Positions 46,987-55,312 of a stretch of 64,000 bases of DNA are shown here, piece after piece. The DNA is from Bog-473 sp963779735 (GTDB lineage: Bacteria > Actinomycetota > Acidimicrobiia > Acidimicrobiales > RAAP-2), in contig CAVZZJ010000007.1 in NCBI GenBank assembly GCA_963779735.1, forward strand, positions 124,001 to 188,000. The letters run 5' to 3'. Position 1 is the first letter of the stretch. The number at the start of each line of letters is the position of its first letter. The notes under the pieces are model-generated. The model did not search any database, was not told the DNA's origin, and was given only the letters and a program-made list of their open reading frames with translations. A program made the translations under genes and the position numbers.

Positions 46987-47826
46987 ATGAACGAACCGGT
47001 CGTAGAGCAGTTGTTGGCGCGTGTCCGTCGCCTGGAGGATGAGGCCGCCATACAGCGCCTGATCATGACGTACGGGCCGGCGGCCGACGCTGGGCTGACA
47101 TCCGTCGCAGCGAACGTGTGGCTCGAAGACGGGGTCTACGATTGGGACGCCGATGGTGTGCCCCACGCGGGAAGCGCTGCGGTCGATCACATGCTGCAGG
47201 GCGAAGGCCATCAGGGACTAATTGCGCACGGCGTGGCTCATTTTGCGGGCCCGCTCCTCGTCGAGGTGGACGGTGATCGTGCCACCGCCCTCAACTATTC
47301 GCTGGTGATGAGGCGGGAGGACGGCCGCTTCTTCTTGTGGCGGGTGACGCTGGAGAACTGGAACGCCACCATCGCCATCGATGTCACGGCGGCGATGCTC
47401 TGCACGAGGGAAGTCCTGAGGCAGTCCATGCTGGAGAACCGGTCGGGCGTGATCCTCAATTTCTCCTCGACCGCCGGCTACAACCCCGTGGTACGGAAGT
47501 CACACTATGTGACGTCCAAGGCGTCGTTGCGGGCCTTCACCAAGGCCGTCGCCCTCGAAGTTGGTGAGTACGGCATCCGGTGCAACTGCATCGTGCCAGG
47601 CGCCATCGACACCGAGTTGTGGCGGAACTGGGTCCAACGGACGGCGAGCGAACAGAACGTCGATTTCGACACGCACCGGGCTCGGCTCCTCCGAGGCGTG
47701 GCGTTGCGCGACATCTCGTCGTGCGAGGACGTGGCCAACCTGGCGATGTTTCTGGCCAGCGACGAGAGCCGTACGATCACCGGGCAGTCCATTCCGGTCG
47801 ACGCCGGGGGGTACATGCAAGGATGA
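46987..47826 (+). CDS. Chimera: SnoaL-like N-terminus fused to an SDR C-terminal half
   Basis: 279 residues from ATG 46987. Residues 1 to about 120 are SnoaL/NTF2-like (EDEAAIQRLIMTYGPAADAG, HFAGPLLVEVDGDRATALNY, REDGRFFLWRV). From about residue 122 the protein reads as an SDR from helix 4 onward: NWNATIAIDVTAAMLCTREV, Ser in LNFSSTAGYNP, YxxxK in SHYVTSKASLRAF, NCIVPGAIDTEL and GQSIPVDAGGYMQG. The cofactor-binding half of the SDR (GxxxGxG, NNAG) is missing, as is the last strand of the NTF2 fold. The junction at about 47343-47352 is in frame. Most simply this is an internal deletion joining two adjacent genes. Confidence 0.7.
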   Translation: MNEPVVEQLLARVRRLEDEAAIQRLIMTYGPAADAGLTSVAANVWLEDGVYDWDADGVPHAGSAAVDHMLQGEGHQGLIAHGVAHFAGPLLVEVDGDRATALNYSLVMRREDGRFFLWRVTLENWNATIAIDVTAAMLCTREVLRQSMLENRSGVILNFSSTAGYNPVVRKSHYVTSKASLRAFTKAVALEVGEYGIRCNCIVPGAIDTELWRNWVQRTASEQNVDFDTHRARLLRGVALRDISSCEDVANLAMFLASDESRTITGQSIPVDAGGYMQG

Positions 47827-47869
47827 GCGCGCCGGTGTGAAGTTTTCCTCGGCCTGCCTAACCATCTCG

Positions 47870-49897
47870 TCAGGCCCGGTCTAGAGCCGGTCGCCCCAAG
47901 CAGGCCAGCACCGGCGAGCTCCACACATGCACATAGTCGGCCTCCCGCAGGAGCGAGATCGCCGGCCGATCGCCGGCGTCGGCACAGGCCATCCCGACGT
48001 CGAGGACGCGCAAGGCGCCCTCGATCGCAGGCGCCCCATGGCCGATCGGCTCGCCGTTGGCGAAGCCCTCGAGGAGAAGGCGGTCCCGTGCGTGGAACCC
48101 GCTCTGCGAGGAGAGGTCTCGAACGTAGTCCGAGCGCGGGTCGACCGTGTAGGCGAGCGTCGTCACGACGGTCAGGGCCTCGCTCACCGAGCTGGGGGCC
48201 AAGATCTCCTCGCCCCGGGCGACGATGCGGGAGATCGCACGCGCACCCGAGAGGTCACTGGGGCTGAACTTCCACGTCGGCCAGGTGACGAGGGCGGCAC
48301 CGTTCGATGTCGACCAGATCGGATCCCCGGTCAGCACGACCGCGCCGACGACGAGAACAGCGAGGGCGGAACCCAGCTTCGGCATCGCCCCTCGACCCCG
48401 ACCGAGCGCCGCAGTCACGAGGGCGCCCACCAGAGCCGGCAGTGGTGTGACCCACATGAGCCTCCACATGACCTGACTCACGTCGGAGAGATCTGCGAAC
48501 GCCGTCATCACCGCCGGGGCAATGAGGACGACAGCCGTGAGCGATGCCAGCGCCGCCGTGAGACGACCTCGCCAGAAGTCGAATCCGACCCAGCCGGCGA
48601 GCGCTGCTGTAACGCCGAGCGCGCCGACGACTCCGGTCCCTGTCACCGCCACGACGAGAGCATTCCCGGCTGGGTAGCCGGAGGGCGGGACGATCCCGAC
48701 CCCGTTGAACCCGAGGACGCCGGCCACGGCGATCGAATAGCCACACAGGCAGAGCCAGCCGAGCGCGAAGCTGCGGATCGCTCGCTCGAGCAACAACGGG
48801 GCAAGCCCGACCGCAGCGATGAGCGGGATCAGGAACAGCGCCGTGGAGGTCAGCCCGACAGCGCCCACGCCGGCGATCGCCAAGAGGACGAGACCTCGTC
48901 GCTCTCTGCGCTCGGACCAGGCCGAAAGTTGGCTGTAGATCACGGGGATGGCCAACGAGACGAAGAGCACCTTGCCTTGCCACATCCTGGCGAGGAAGAG
49001 GTTTCCGAAGCCGTAGAAGCGATCACCGTCCATCAGCAGGAAGACGACCGCCACGCAGAGCGCGACCAGCGGGCGACGCGCCCCCCACGCGACGAGAAGC
49101 CGCCACAGCGCCAGGACGGCGAGAAACGTCCCCGCGGGGGTGACCAGGTAGGCATCGATCGCACCCGCGGAGATCCCGAACGAGTTGCCGAACGCTCCGA
49201 CGAACCCTTCGTAGGAGGAGACCTGTGCCGGCTCAGTGTTGGGATATGCCTGGTTGGCGAAGATGGTGTCTCGTGAAGGGAAGACCCCGTGCTGCACCAC
49301 GTACTCGGACCTGTTGGCGTAGTACGTGTCGTCACCGTCGTGACGAACGACGAACAGGGAGAAGAGGCTGAGGAGCAGAGCGACCGCCATCACCGCTGTC
49401 GAGGCCCCTGGCGCCCTCCGAACCGACCGACCTCCTGTCCGGCGGGGCGGACGCTCGGCGGTGCGCCGCGCCGGCCACGCGACGGACGACGCGATGCCCA
49501 GACCGAGGGATGAGATCGCAAGGAGCCACACCGGCACGGTGAGACCCGGGTGAGCGACGAGCCAGTGCTGCTGCGCCACGATCACGCCGACGAGGACGGC
49601 CACGGAGACGGCGGCGACCGCCAGGAGGGGGATCCCATCGACGATGGTGATGCGAGAGTCCTTGTCGAAGTGGGGTGAGACGCGTCTGGTCAGCCAGACG
49701 CACAGGGGCGTGGTGACCACCCAGATGAGGAAGGCGAGACGGGCCGCGAGGTGCCACCACGCCGCGATCACGTAGATCACCGTCCACGAGGCGATGAAGG
49801 TCATCACGATGTTGAGCACGAGGTCGATCCCGCCGGGGGCGGCTCGCCGTTCACGTTGCTCAGGCCCGGCTCTGAGATCAACGACCGTCGATCGCAT
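47870..49897 (-). CDS. Large polytopic membrane protein
   Basis: 675 residues from ATG 49897; the open frame upstream is shadow of another gene. About 13-15 membrane helices. Between helices there is an extracellular loop RHDGDDTYYANRSEYVVQHG, with an Asp pair reminiscent of GT-C glycosyltransferases or mannosyltransferases, and a C-terminal soluble domain (SSQSGFHARDRLLLEGFANG, VWSSPVLACLG). Could be an arabinan/mannan-type or polyprenyl-linked glycosyltransferase; not proven. The next upstream gene is a small membrane protein 56 bases away. Confidence 0.65.
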   Translation of the reverse strand: MRSTVVDLRAGPEQRERRAAPGGIDLVLNIVMTFIASWTVIYVIAAWWHLAARLAFLIWVVTTPLCVWLTRRVSPHFDKDSRITIVDGIPLLAVAAVSVAVLVGVIVAQQHWLVAHPGLTVPVWLLAISSLGLGIASSVAWPARRTAERPPRRTGGRSVRRAPGASTAVMAVALLLSLFSLFVVRHDGDDTYYANRSEYVVQHGVFPSRDTIFANQAYPNTEPAQVSSYEGFVGAFGNSFGISAGAIDAYLVTPAGTFLAVLALWRLLVAWGARRPLVALCVAVVFLLMDGDRFYGFGNLFLARMWQGKVLFVSLAIPVIYSQLSAWSERRERRGLVLLAIAGVGAVGLTSTALFLIPLIAAVGLAPLLLERAIRSFALGWLCLCGYSIAVAGVLGFNGVGIVPPSGYPAGNALVVAVTGTGVVGALGVTAALAGWVGFDFWRGRLTAALASLTAVVLIAPAVMTAFADLSDVSQVMWRLMWVTPLPALVGALVTAALGRGRGAMPKLGSALAVLVVGAVVLTGDPIWSTSNGAALVTWPTWKFSPSDLSGARAISRIVARGEEILAPSSVSEALTVVTTLAYTVDPRSDYVRDLSSQSGFHARDRLLLEGFANGEPIGHGAPAIEGALRVLDVGMACADAGDRPAISLLREADYVHVWSSPVLACLGRPALDRA

Positions 49898-49953
49898 CCG
49901 TGCAGATGATAGTTGTTGCGTCGTCGCCGGGGCCCGTGACGAAACCTTCGGGT

Positions 49954-50370
49954 CTATCGCCGCTCCACTGGGCGATCCGGCGCAGGCGAGCACTGGGAGA
50001 AGCGCATCAGATGCACTGCCGCCACCTCTTGGGCCGTCGGCCGACGGCCCAAGTCGTGCTCGAGCTGAGCGGCAATCTCGGCTGGAGAAGGAACGGCCGG
50101 CGTTGCCTGCCTTAGTTTTCGGAGTATGTCTCGGATCGGCCAGACGACCTGTGCCATGAAGCAGTATCCGAACGCCAAGACCGCGCCCCCGAGGATCAGC
50201 AGCGCGGCATTGGTGAATGGCGGCGGTGATCCGTTGCCGGCGTTGACGAGGTTCGGCCATCCACCCATGAGGAATCCGAGACCGATGGAACCGAGGCTGA
50301 TCGCTGTAATCCAAATCCGGACCGGTCGACGTAGCGCCCACCTTCCGGCATCAAGCTCTTCCTCCGACAC
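49954..50370 (-). CDS. Small two-helix membrane protein
   Basis: 138 residues. Two membrane helices (IWITAISLGSIGLGFLMGG at about 19-37 and ALLILGGAVLAFGYCFMAQ at about 56-74). A cytoplasmic tail follows: PSPAEIAAQLEHDLGRRP and TAQEVAAVHLM, a helix-turn pattern like small regulatory or scaffold tails. Probably co-transcribed with the large membrane protein downstream. No family known to me. Confidence 0.6.
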   Translation of the reverse strand: MSEEELDAGRWALRRPVRIWITAISLGSIGLGFLMGGWPNLVNAGNGSPPPFTNAALLILGGAVLAFGYCFMAQVVWPIRDILRKLRQATPAVPSPAEIAAQLEHDLGRRPTAQEVAAVHLMRFSQCSPAPDRPVERR

Positions 50371-50487
50371 GGCACCCCAGCCCTCCCGTGTGCAGTATGC
50401 GTGAGGATGGCACGCCTCGCCAGAGTCTTAAGTCACAAATCCGCGTTGACCAAGATCCCGGCCGCGTCCGCCAATGAAACGGCTCGC

Positions 50488-52002
50488 TCAGCCGGCAGCC
50501 GGCGGGGCGTCCTCGGGGCTGAAGCGTGCCTCGCGTAGCTGGCGCTTCAAGACCTTCCCGCTCGGCTCGCGGGGCAGTTCATCGATGAACTCGATCCGCC
50601 GAGGCAGCTTGTAGGGGGCCAGACGGTCACGCAGGAAGGCCAGCAGGGTCTCCTCGCTCTGGCAGGCGCCTGGCCGCAGCTCGACCAGGGCGTGCACCCG
50701 CTGGCCCATCCGCTCGTCGGGCAAGCCGAAGACGGCGGCGTCGACCACGTCCTCGTGCTCGGACAGCGCCTGCTCCACCTCGGCCGGGTAGATGTTCACA
50801 CCGCCGCTGATGATCAGGTCGACCCGGCGGTCGGCGATGAAGAGGTAGCCGTCCTCGTCGAGGTAGCCCATGTCGCCCACCGTGAAGAACTCGCCCATCC
50901 AGGCCTCTGCCGTCTTTTCCGAGGCGTTGTGGTACTCGAAACGGCGCCCGCCTAGCGCCGACACGTAAATCTGCCCGACCTCGCCGGGCTCGAGCTCCGT
51001 ACCGACCTCACCGACGATCTTGATGGTCAGGCCCGGGAAGGGGATGCCCACGCTTCCCGGCTTCCTCAGCCACTCCTCCGGCCCGATGGTCGTGGCGTAC
51101 CCCTCGCTCATGCCGAAGTACTCCCAGACCGAGCCGGGAGGGAAGACCTCCATGATGCGCCGCTTCACGGGCACGGGACACGGTGCGGCGGCATGGAGGA
51201 TCTTGCGCACGCTGGAACGGTCGTGGCGCCGCCAGTCGATCTCGAGGATCCGCACGAAGTTGGCCGGCACCATGTGCGAAGTGGTCACCCGCTCTCGCTC
51301 TATCAACCCTAGGCACTCGTCGGCATCGAAGCGGCCCATGACGACGACCGGTGCCCCCTCGTTGAGGTGCATGAGGGCGTAACTCCCGGGGGCCGTGTGG
51401 TAAGCGGGGCCGCACAGCAGGTGGACGTCGTCACGGTTGAAGCCCCAGAACTCGGTGAAGGGCTGGGGGGCCATTCTGGTTGCCGGCACCGGGAGAGCCC
51501 GGGCGATGCCCTTCGGACGTCCCGTGGTACCCGACGTGTAGTTCATGGAGACGACGTTGGCCCCGAGGAACTCTTCCATCGGTGGGTCGGCGTGTTCCTT
51601 CGTCACTTCGGGGTCCTCGACGTCGATAGCCACGGCCAGCTCCGTGGCGGTCGCCGTGCCGAGCGCCTGGTCGGCTACTGCGGGGTCCTCGTAGACGAAG
51701 GCGCGCGCCCCTGAGTCGCTCAGGATGTAGGCGACCTCGGGTGCGGTGAAGCGGTAGCTCACGGGGACGATGAGCGCTCCCAGTCGAGCTGCGCCGTACC
51801 AGACGGCGAAGATCTCGGGCCGGTTCGACAGCATCACGGCCACCCGGTCGCCGTGACCGACGCCCGCCTTGTGGAACGTGTGGGCCCAACGGTTGGCCGC
51901 CGCGTCCAACTCGCCGAAGGTGACCCGGTCGGAGCCACAGACGAGAGCCAGGCGATCCGGCGTCTCTGTGGCGATGGCGGCGATGCCTCGAGCCGCCGTC
52001 AC
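50488..52002 (-). CDS. AMP-dependent acyl-CoA synthetase/ligase
   Basis: 504 residues. Motifs: MNYTSGTTGRPKGIARAL (A3), EYFGMSEGYATTIGPEEW (A5), GDMGYLDEDGYLFIADRR (A7), DLIISGGVNIYPAEVE (A8) and PREPSGKVLKRQLRE with catalytic Lys (A10). Activates a carboxylate as acyl-adenylate then acyl-CoA. GTG start overlaps the amidohydrolase stop (GTGA). Last gene of the hydantoinase-type operon, so it probably activates the acid that the amidohydrolases release. Confidence 0.9.
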   Translation of the reverse strand: MTAARGIAAIATETPDRLALVCGSDRVTFGELDAAANRWAHTFHKAGVGHGDRVAVMLSNRPEIFAVWYGAARLGALIVPVSYRFTAPEVAYILSDSGARAFVYEDPAVADQALGTATATELAVAIDVEDPEVTKEHADPPMEEFLGANVVSMNYTSGTTGRPKGIARALPVPATRMAPQPFTEFWGFNRDDVHLLCGPAYHTAPGSYALMHLNEGAPVVVMGRFDADECLGLIERERVTTSHMVPANFVRILEIDWRRHDRSSVRKILHAAAPCPVPVKRRIMEVFPPGSVWEYFGMSEGYATTIGPEEWLRKPGSVGIPFPGLTIKIVGEVGTELEPGEVGQIYVSALGGRRFEYHNASEKTAEAWMGEFFTVGDMGYLDEDGYLFIADRRVDLIISGGVNIYPAEVEQALSEHEDVVDAAVFGLPDERMGQRVHALVELRPGACQSEETLLAFLRDRLAPYKLPRRIEFIDELPREPSGKVLKRQLREARFSPEDAPPAAG

Positions 52003-53159
52003 CTCCGGGGCGTGGGCGTGAGATCGGCTTCGGCATCGAGGCCGAAGTAGGCACAGGGCGTGTCGACGAGCACCTTTCGGCGCAAGGCTTCGGGCACCCC
52101 CTCGAAGATGACCTCGAGCCAGTGTGAGGTCTCGGGATACGACGAGACCGAGTGGGGGAAGTCCGAGCCGAACATCAGGTTCTCGACCGGCAGAAGATCA
52201 CGCATCTTTAGCGCGAGCGGGTCGCGGACGATGCCGAAGTAGAAGTGCCGACGGGCATACTCGCTCGGGAGCATCTTGAGCTCGATGCCGTACCAGTGCT
52301 TGAACAGCCGGTAGGAGTCGTCCATCATGAAGAACGCCTCTGGAATCCAGCCGGCGTTCGTCTCGGCCAGGTAGATCCGCAGGTCCGGGATCCGGTCGAA
52401 GACCCCCGACAGCAGCATGGCGGCGATCAGCTGTGGGGGCCCGGGGAAGGTACGCGAGATCATCGCCATCTTCATGTCGAAGGTGCCGGCCGCCGAGGCC
52501 ACGAGGAGCGGATTGTTGCGGTCCCCGAGTCCGCCATGGGCCGTGATGGGCATCCCGAGCCCCATCGCCTCCTCCCAGAACGGGTCGTCCTCGGCGGAGG
52601 GCTGGCCCGAACCGGCCGGGAACTGGGCGAGTGCGATCGATCGCAGCCCGAGCCGGTGCACCCTACGGAGCTCGGCCACGGCGTCGTCTATCCCGCTAGT
52701 CGGGATGACGGCGTTGCCGATGAGACGGTCGGGCGCCACCGAGCAGTAGTCCTCGGCCAAGAAGTCGTTGTAGGCCCGCACCATCGCCAGGTAGGCCTCC
52801 TTGTCCGACAGGTTTTCGATGAAGCGCGAGATGAACACCGGCGGGAAGAGGATCTCGGCGTCAATGCCGTCACGGTCCTGCTCCTCAAGGCGCTGGACTG
52901 CGTCGCCGGTACCCGGCACCGGCGAGCCGTCGTCGTCCCAATAGGAGCCACCCTTGACCTTTAGGGGTCGTCCCGCCGCCACGTTCTGGCCGTTGTGAAT
53001 CATGGGCATGCCTTCGACCAGCCATCCTTCGCCCCCGCCGGCCAGTCTCACCAGGCGCGGGGCGCGGTCGCGATAGATCTCGGGGACGTGGCGAACCCAG
53101 GGGTCCGACGGGATCTCGAGGTGTCCGTCGGCCGAGATGACTCGGTATGTTCGTGCCAC
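51999..53159 (-). CDS. Amidohydrolase-2 family enzyme
   Basis: 386 residues from GTG 53159, chosen for GGAGG four bases ahead (an earlier start at 53231 would overlap the hydantoinase B gene). Motifs: RVISADGHLEIPSDPW (metal site), LFPPVFISRFIENL, mid-barrel TAHGGLGDRNNP and late Asp NLMFGSDFPHSVSSYPE. Typical ACMSD-like decarboxylase/hydrolase. Sits between hydantoinase B and the ligase, overlapping the latter by four bases. Confidence 0.87.
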   Translation of the reverse strand: MARTYRVISADGHLEIPSDPWVRHVPEIYRDRAPRLVRLAGGGEGWLVEGMPMIHNGQNVAAGRPLKVKGGSYWDDDGSPVPGTGDAVQRLEEQDRDGIDAEILFPPVFISRFIENLSDKEAYLAMVRAYNDFLAEDYCSVAPDRLIGNAVIPTSGIDDAVAELRRVHRLGLRSIALAQFPAGSGQPSAEDDPFWEEAMGLGMPITAHGGLGDRNNPLLVASAAGTFDMKMAMISRTFPGPPQLIAAMLLSGVFDRIPDLRIYLAETNAGWIPEAFFMMDDSYRLFKHWYGIELKMLPSEYARRHFYFGIVRDPLALKMRDLLPVENLMFGSDFPHSVSSYPETSHWLEVIFEGVPEALRRKVLVDTPCAYFGLDAEADLTPTPRR

Positions 53160-53200
53160 CGCTCCTCCGATCGCTGAGTTCGCTCGTTCGTCGCTGGGGG

Positions 53201-55312
53201 TTAGGCCCTCGGGCGCCGCTGGCCCGTCCAATGGTCCGGCTCGCTGGCGAACCCGCGGGGCGCGCCGGCCACGGCCACCTCGGCATAGAGGATGGCGCCC
53301 GTCGAGGGATCGAGGTACGACCGGGTGACCACCTCGGGGCCGCCTTCGGGTCGCCGCTCCACCAGCGCCGGACAGCCCTCGGTCCAGTGGTGGGGTGCCA
53401 GCGCCAGCAGAGCCCCGCTGGCCTCGGAGCGAGCGACCCCGCCGTGGTGTACGACGCCGGGGTAGAGGGGCAGGTCCTCGCCGGGCCCGATGGGGGTGCC
53501 GGCCGGGACGGGGCGGGGCGGTGGCTCCGCCCGTGCCAGGCGCTGGCGGCGCAGCTCCACCCGGCGCCGCTGGGTGCCCTCGGGGTCCGGGTCACCGGAT
53601 GCGCCGAAGACGACACCGTAGGCTCTCACGGCTTCCTCGGGCGTCAGCCGCGCCAGCGCGAGATCCTCTTGGATCAGCGGGAGCGGCCGTTCGAGGGGGT
53701 CCCCGAAGCCGCCGCCACCGGCGCAGAGGAACTGGAAGACGTCCCCGGGCTCGAGGACCACGCCCGAGGCGTGCGTCGGGACCTCGTCGGATTCGCCGTT
53801 GCGGTGGATCATGAACCTCGTGCAGGCTCCAGGGAGACCGCCGGCTGCTCCCTCGAGCGGCAGCCAGCGCCGCATCCCGAGGGTGGCGCCGACCAGGCGG
53901 TCCGTGCCGTGCGGCGTGAAGCCCATCTGGTTGCCCCCGCCGGCCCGGAAGCGACCGGCGCCGTTGGCTCCCGGCCGGCTGCGCTTCTCGGAGATGAGGA
54001 TCGGGTACCACGACTCGAGGATCTCTATGTCGGTGAACTGGTAGTCGGACTCGGGTCCGATCAGGTTGCCCAGCGCCAGGCCGTCGCGTTCGGACCCGGC
54101 CGAGCTGCCGACCCAGTTGCCGTCCAGCATGATGAAGGCGTCCGGCGAGCCGTCGATGCCCTTGCCCGACCAGGTGTGCAGGCCGAGGCCCGAGGCCGTG
54201 CCCCACCCGGCCAGGTGCCTGCGGGCCGGGTGCCCGGCGGAGGCGGCCAGCGCCAGGCGCAGGCACTGGACGCCGACCTCCGCGGCGTTGAGGGCCACGT
54301 CCATGTGGGCGGCGGCGATCGGCGCCGGTTCGATCGAGTTGACGATGGAACCCTCCGGGCAGCGCAGCTCTATGGGGGCGAAGATGCCGTCGTCGTAGGG
54401 GAGGTCGCGCGCCATGAGCCAGGCCAGCTGGGCCACCATTTCGGATTCGACGATGTAGGGCTTCGAGTTGAAGTAGTGGTCGGTCTGCGGCCATGCTCCC
54501 TCGAAGTCGAAGACCATCTGGTCCCCATCCACCGTGAGCGTGCAGGGGACGGTGTAGAAGTCGTCCTCCCACTCGGTCCAGCTGGTGGCCCGGTAGGTGC
54601 CGTCGGCGAGCAACTCAATCCGGCGGCGCATTTCGGCCTCGGAGAGGTCACGGATGGCCTTTATGCTCTCGACGAAGACGTCCCGTCCCATCGACTCGAC
54701 GACGCCCATCAGCTTCTGGGTCGCCACATGGCAGCCGGCCACGAGGCTGCGCATGTCCATCTCGACCAGCGCCGAGACCCGGACGTTGTTGCGGAAGATG
54801 TCCCAGACGTCGGTCACCTCCTCGCCCCGGATGAAGAGGCGGACCGGCGGGCAGCGCAGTGCCTCCTGGTAGCACTCGGTGGCCGCCGGGGCGAAGGAGC
54901 CGGCCACCATCCCGCCCACGTCCATCATGTGGGCCGACATCACCACCCAGGCCACGAGGATCCCGTGGACGAACACGGGGCGCTGCACCATGACGTCCTG
55001 GGGGTGCAAGCCGCCGCCGTGGTGGGGGTCGTTCGAGAGGTAGACGTCACCGTCGGCGATGGCCTCGCCGTAACGGGCCATGGTCGAGCGCACGGCGTGG
55101 GCCGCCGCCCCGAAGTGGAACTGGATCTGGCCGGCGCCGATGATCAGCCGGCCCTCGCCGTCGAGGATGGTGCACGAGTAGTCCTTGGACTCGGTCACCA
55201 CGGGGCTGATGGCCGTCCGCTCCAGGGCAGCGGCGGCCTCGTCCCCGATGGCCTCAAGGCGGCTTCGGAGCACCTCCAGGGTGATCGGGTCCATGACCTT
55301 CGCCGGGTTCAT
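53201..55312 (-). CDS. Hydantoinase B/oxoprolinase-type subunit
   Basis: 703 residues. Start ITLEVLRSRLEAIGDEAAAA and ERTAISPVVTESKDYSC are signature HyuB openings. DVYLSNDPHHGGGLHPQD supplies metal ligands, and GGGNQMGFTPHGTDRL and AGGGGFGDPLERPL follow. Works with HyuA to open hydantoins, N-methylhydantoins, oxoproline, acetophenone-carboxylates or related cyclic amides/ketones with ATP. A C-terminal extension follows the HyuB core, with a Pro-rich linker. Overlaps HyuA by four bases. Confidence 0.9.
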   Translation of the reverse strand: MNPAKVMDPITLEVLRSRLEAIGDEAAAALERTAISPVVTESKDYSCTILDGEGRLIIGAGQIQFHFGAAAHAVRSTMARYGEAIADGDVYLSNDPHHGGGLHPQDVMVQRPVFVHGILVAWVVMSAHMMDVGGMVAGSFAPAATECYQEALRCPPVRLFIRGEEVTDVWDIFRNNVRVSALVEMDMRSLVAGCHVATQKLMGVVESMGRDVFVESIKAIRDLSEAEMRRRIELLADGTYRATSWTEWEDDFYTVPCTLTVDGDQMVFDFEGAWPQTDHYFNSKPYIVESEMVAQLAWLMARDLPYDDGIFAPIELRCPEGSIVNSIEPAPIAAAHMDVALNAAEVGVQCLRLALAASAGHPARRHLAGWGTASGLGLHTWSGKGIDGSPDAFIMLDGNWVGSSAGSERDGLALGNLIGPESDYQFTDIEILESWYPILISEKRSRPGANGAGRFRAGGGNQMGFTPHGTDRLVGATLGMRRWLPLEGAAGGLPGACTRFMIHRNGESDEVPTHASGVVLEPGDVFQFLCAGGGGFGDPLERPLPLIQEDLALARLTPEEAVRAYGVVFGASGDPDPEGTQRRRVELRRQRLARAEPPPRPVPAGTPIGPGEDLPLYPGVVHHGGVARSEASGALLALAPHHWTEGCPALVERRPEGGPEVVTRSYLDPSTGAILYAEVAVAGAPRGFASEPDHWTGQRRPRA

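Noticed and set aside
47870..50341. Full 823-codon reverse frame as one membrane protein
   Set aside because: The first 148 codons overlap the small membrane-protein gene and are Arg/Ser-rich; ATG 49897 is the sensible start.
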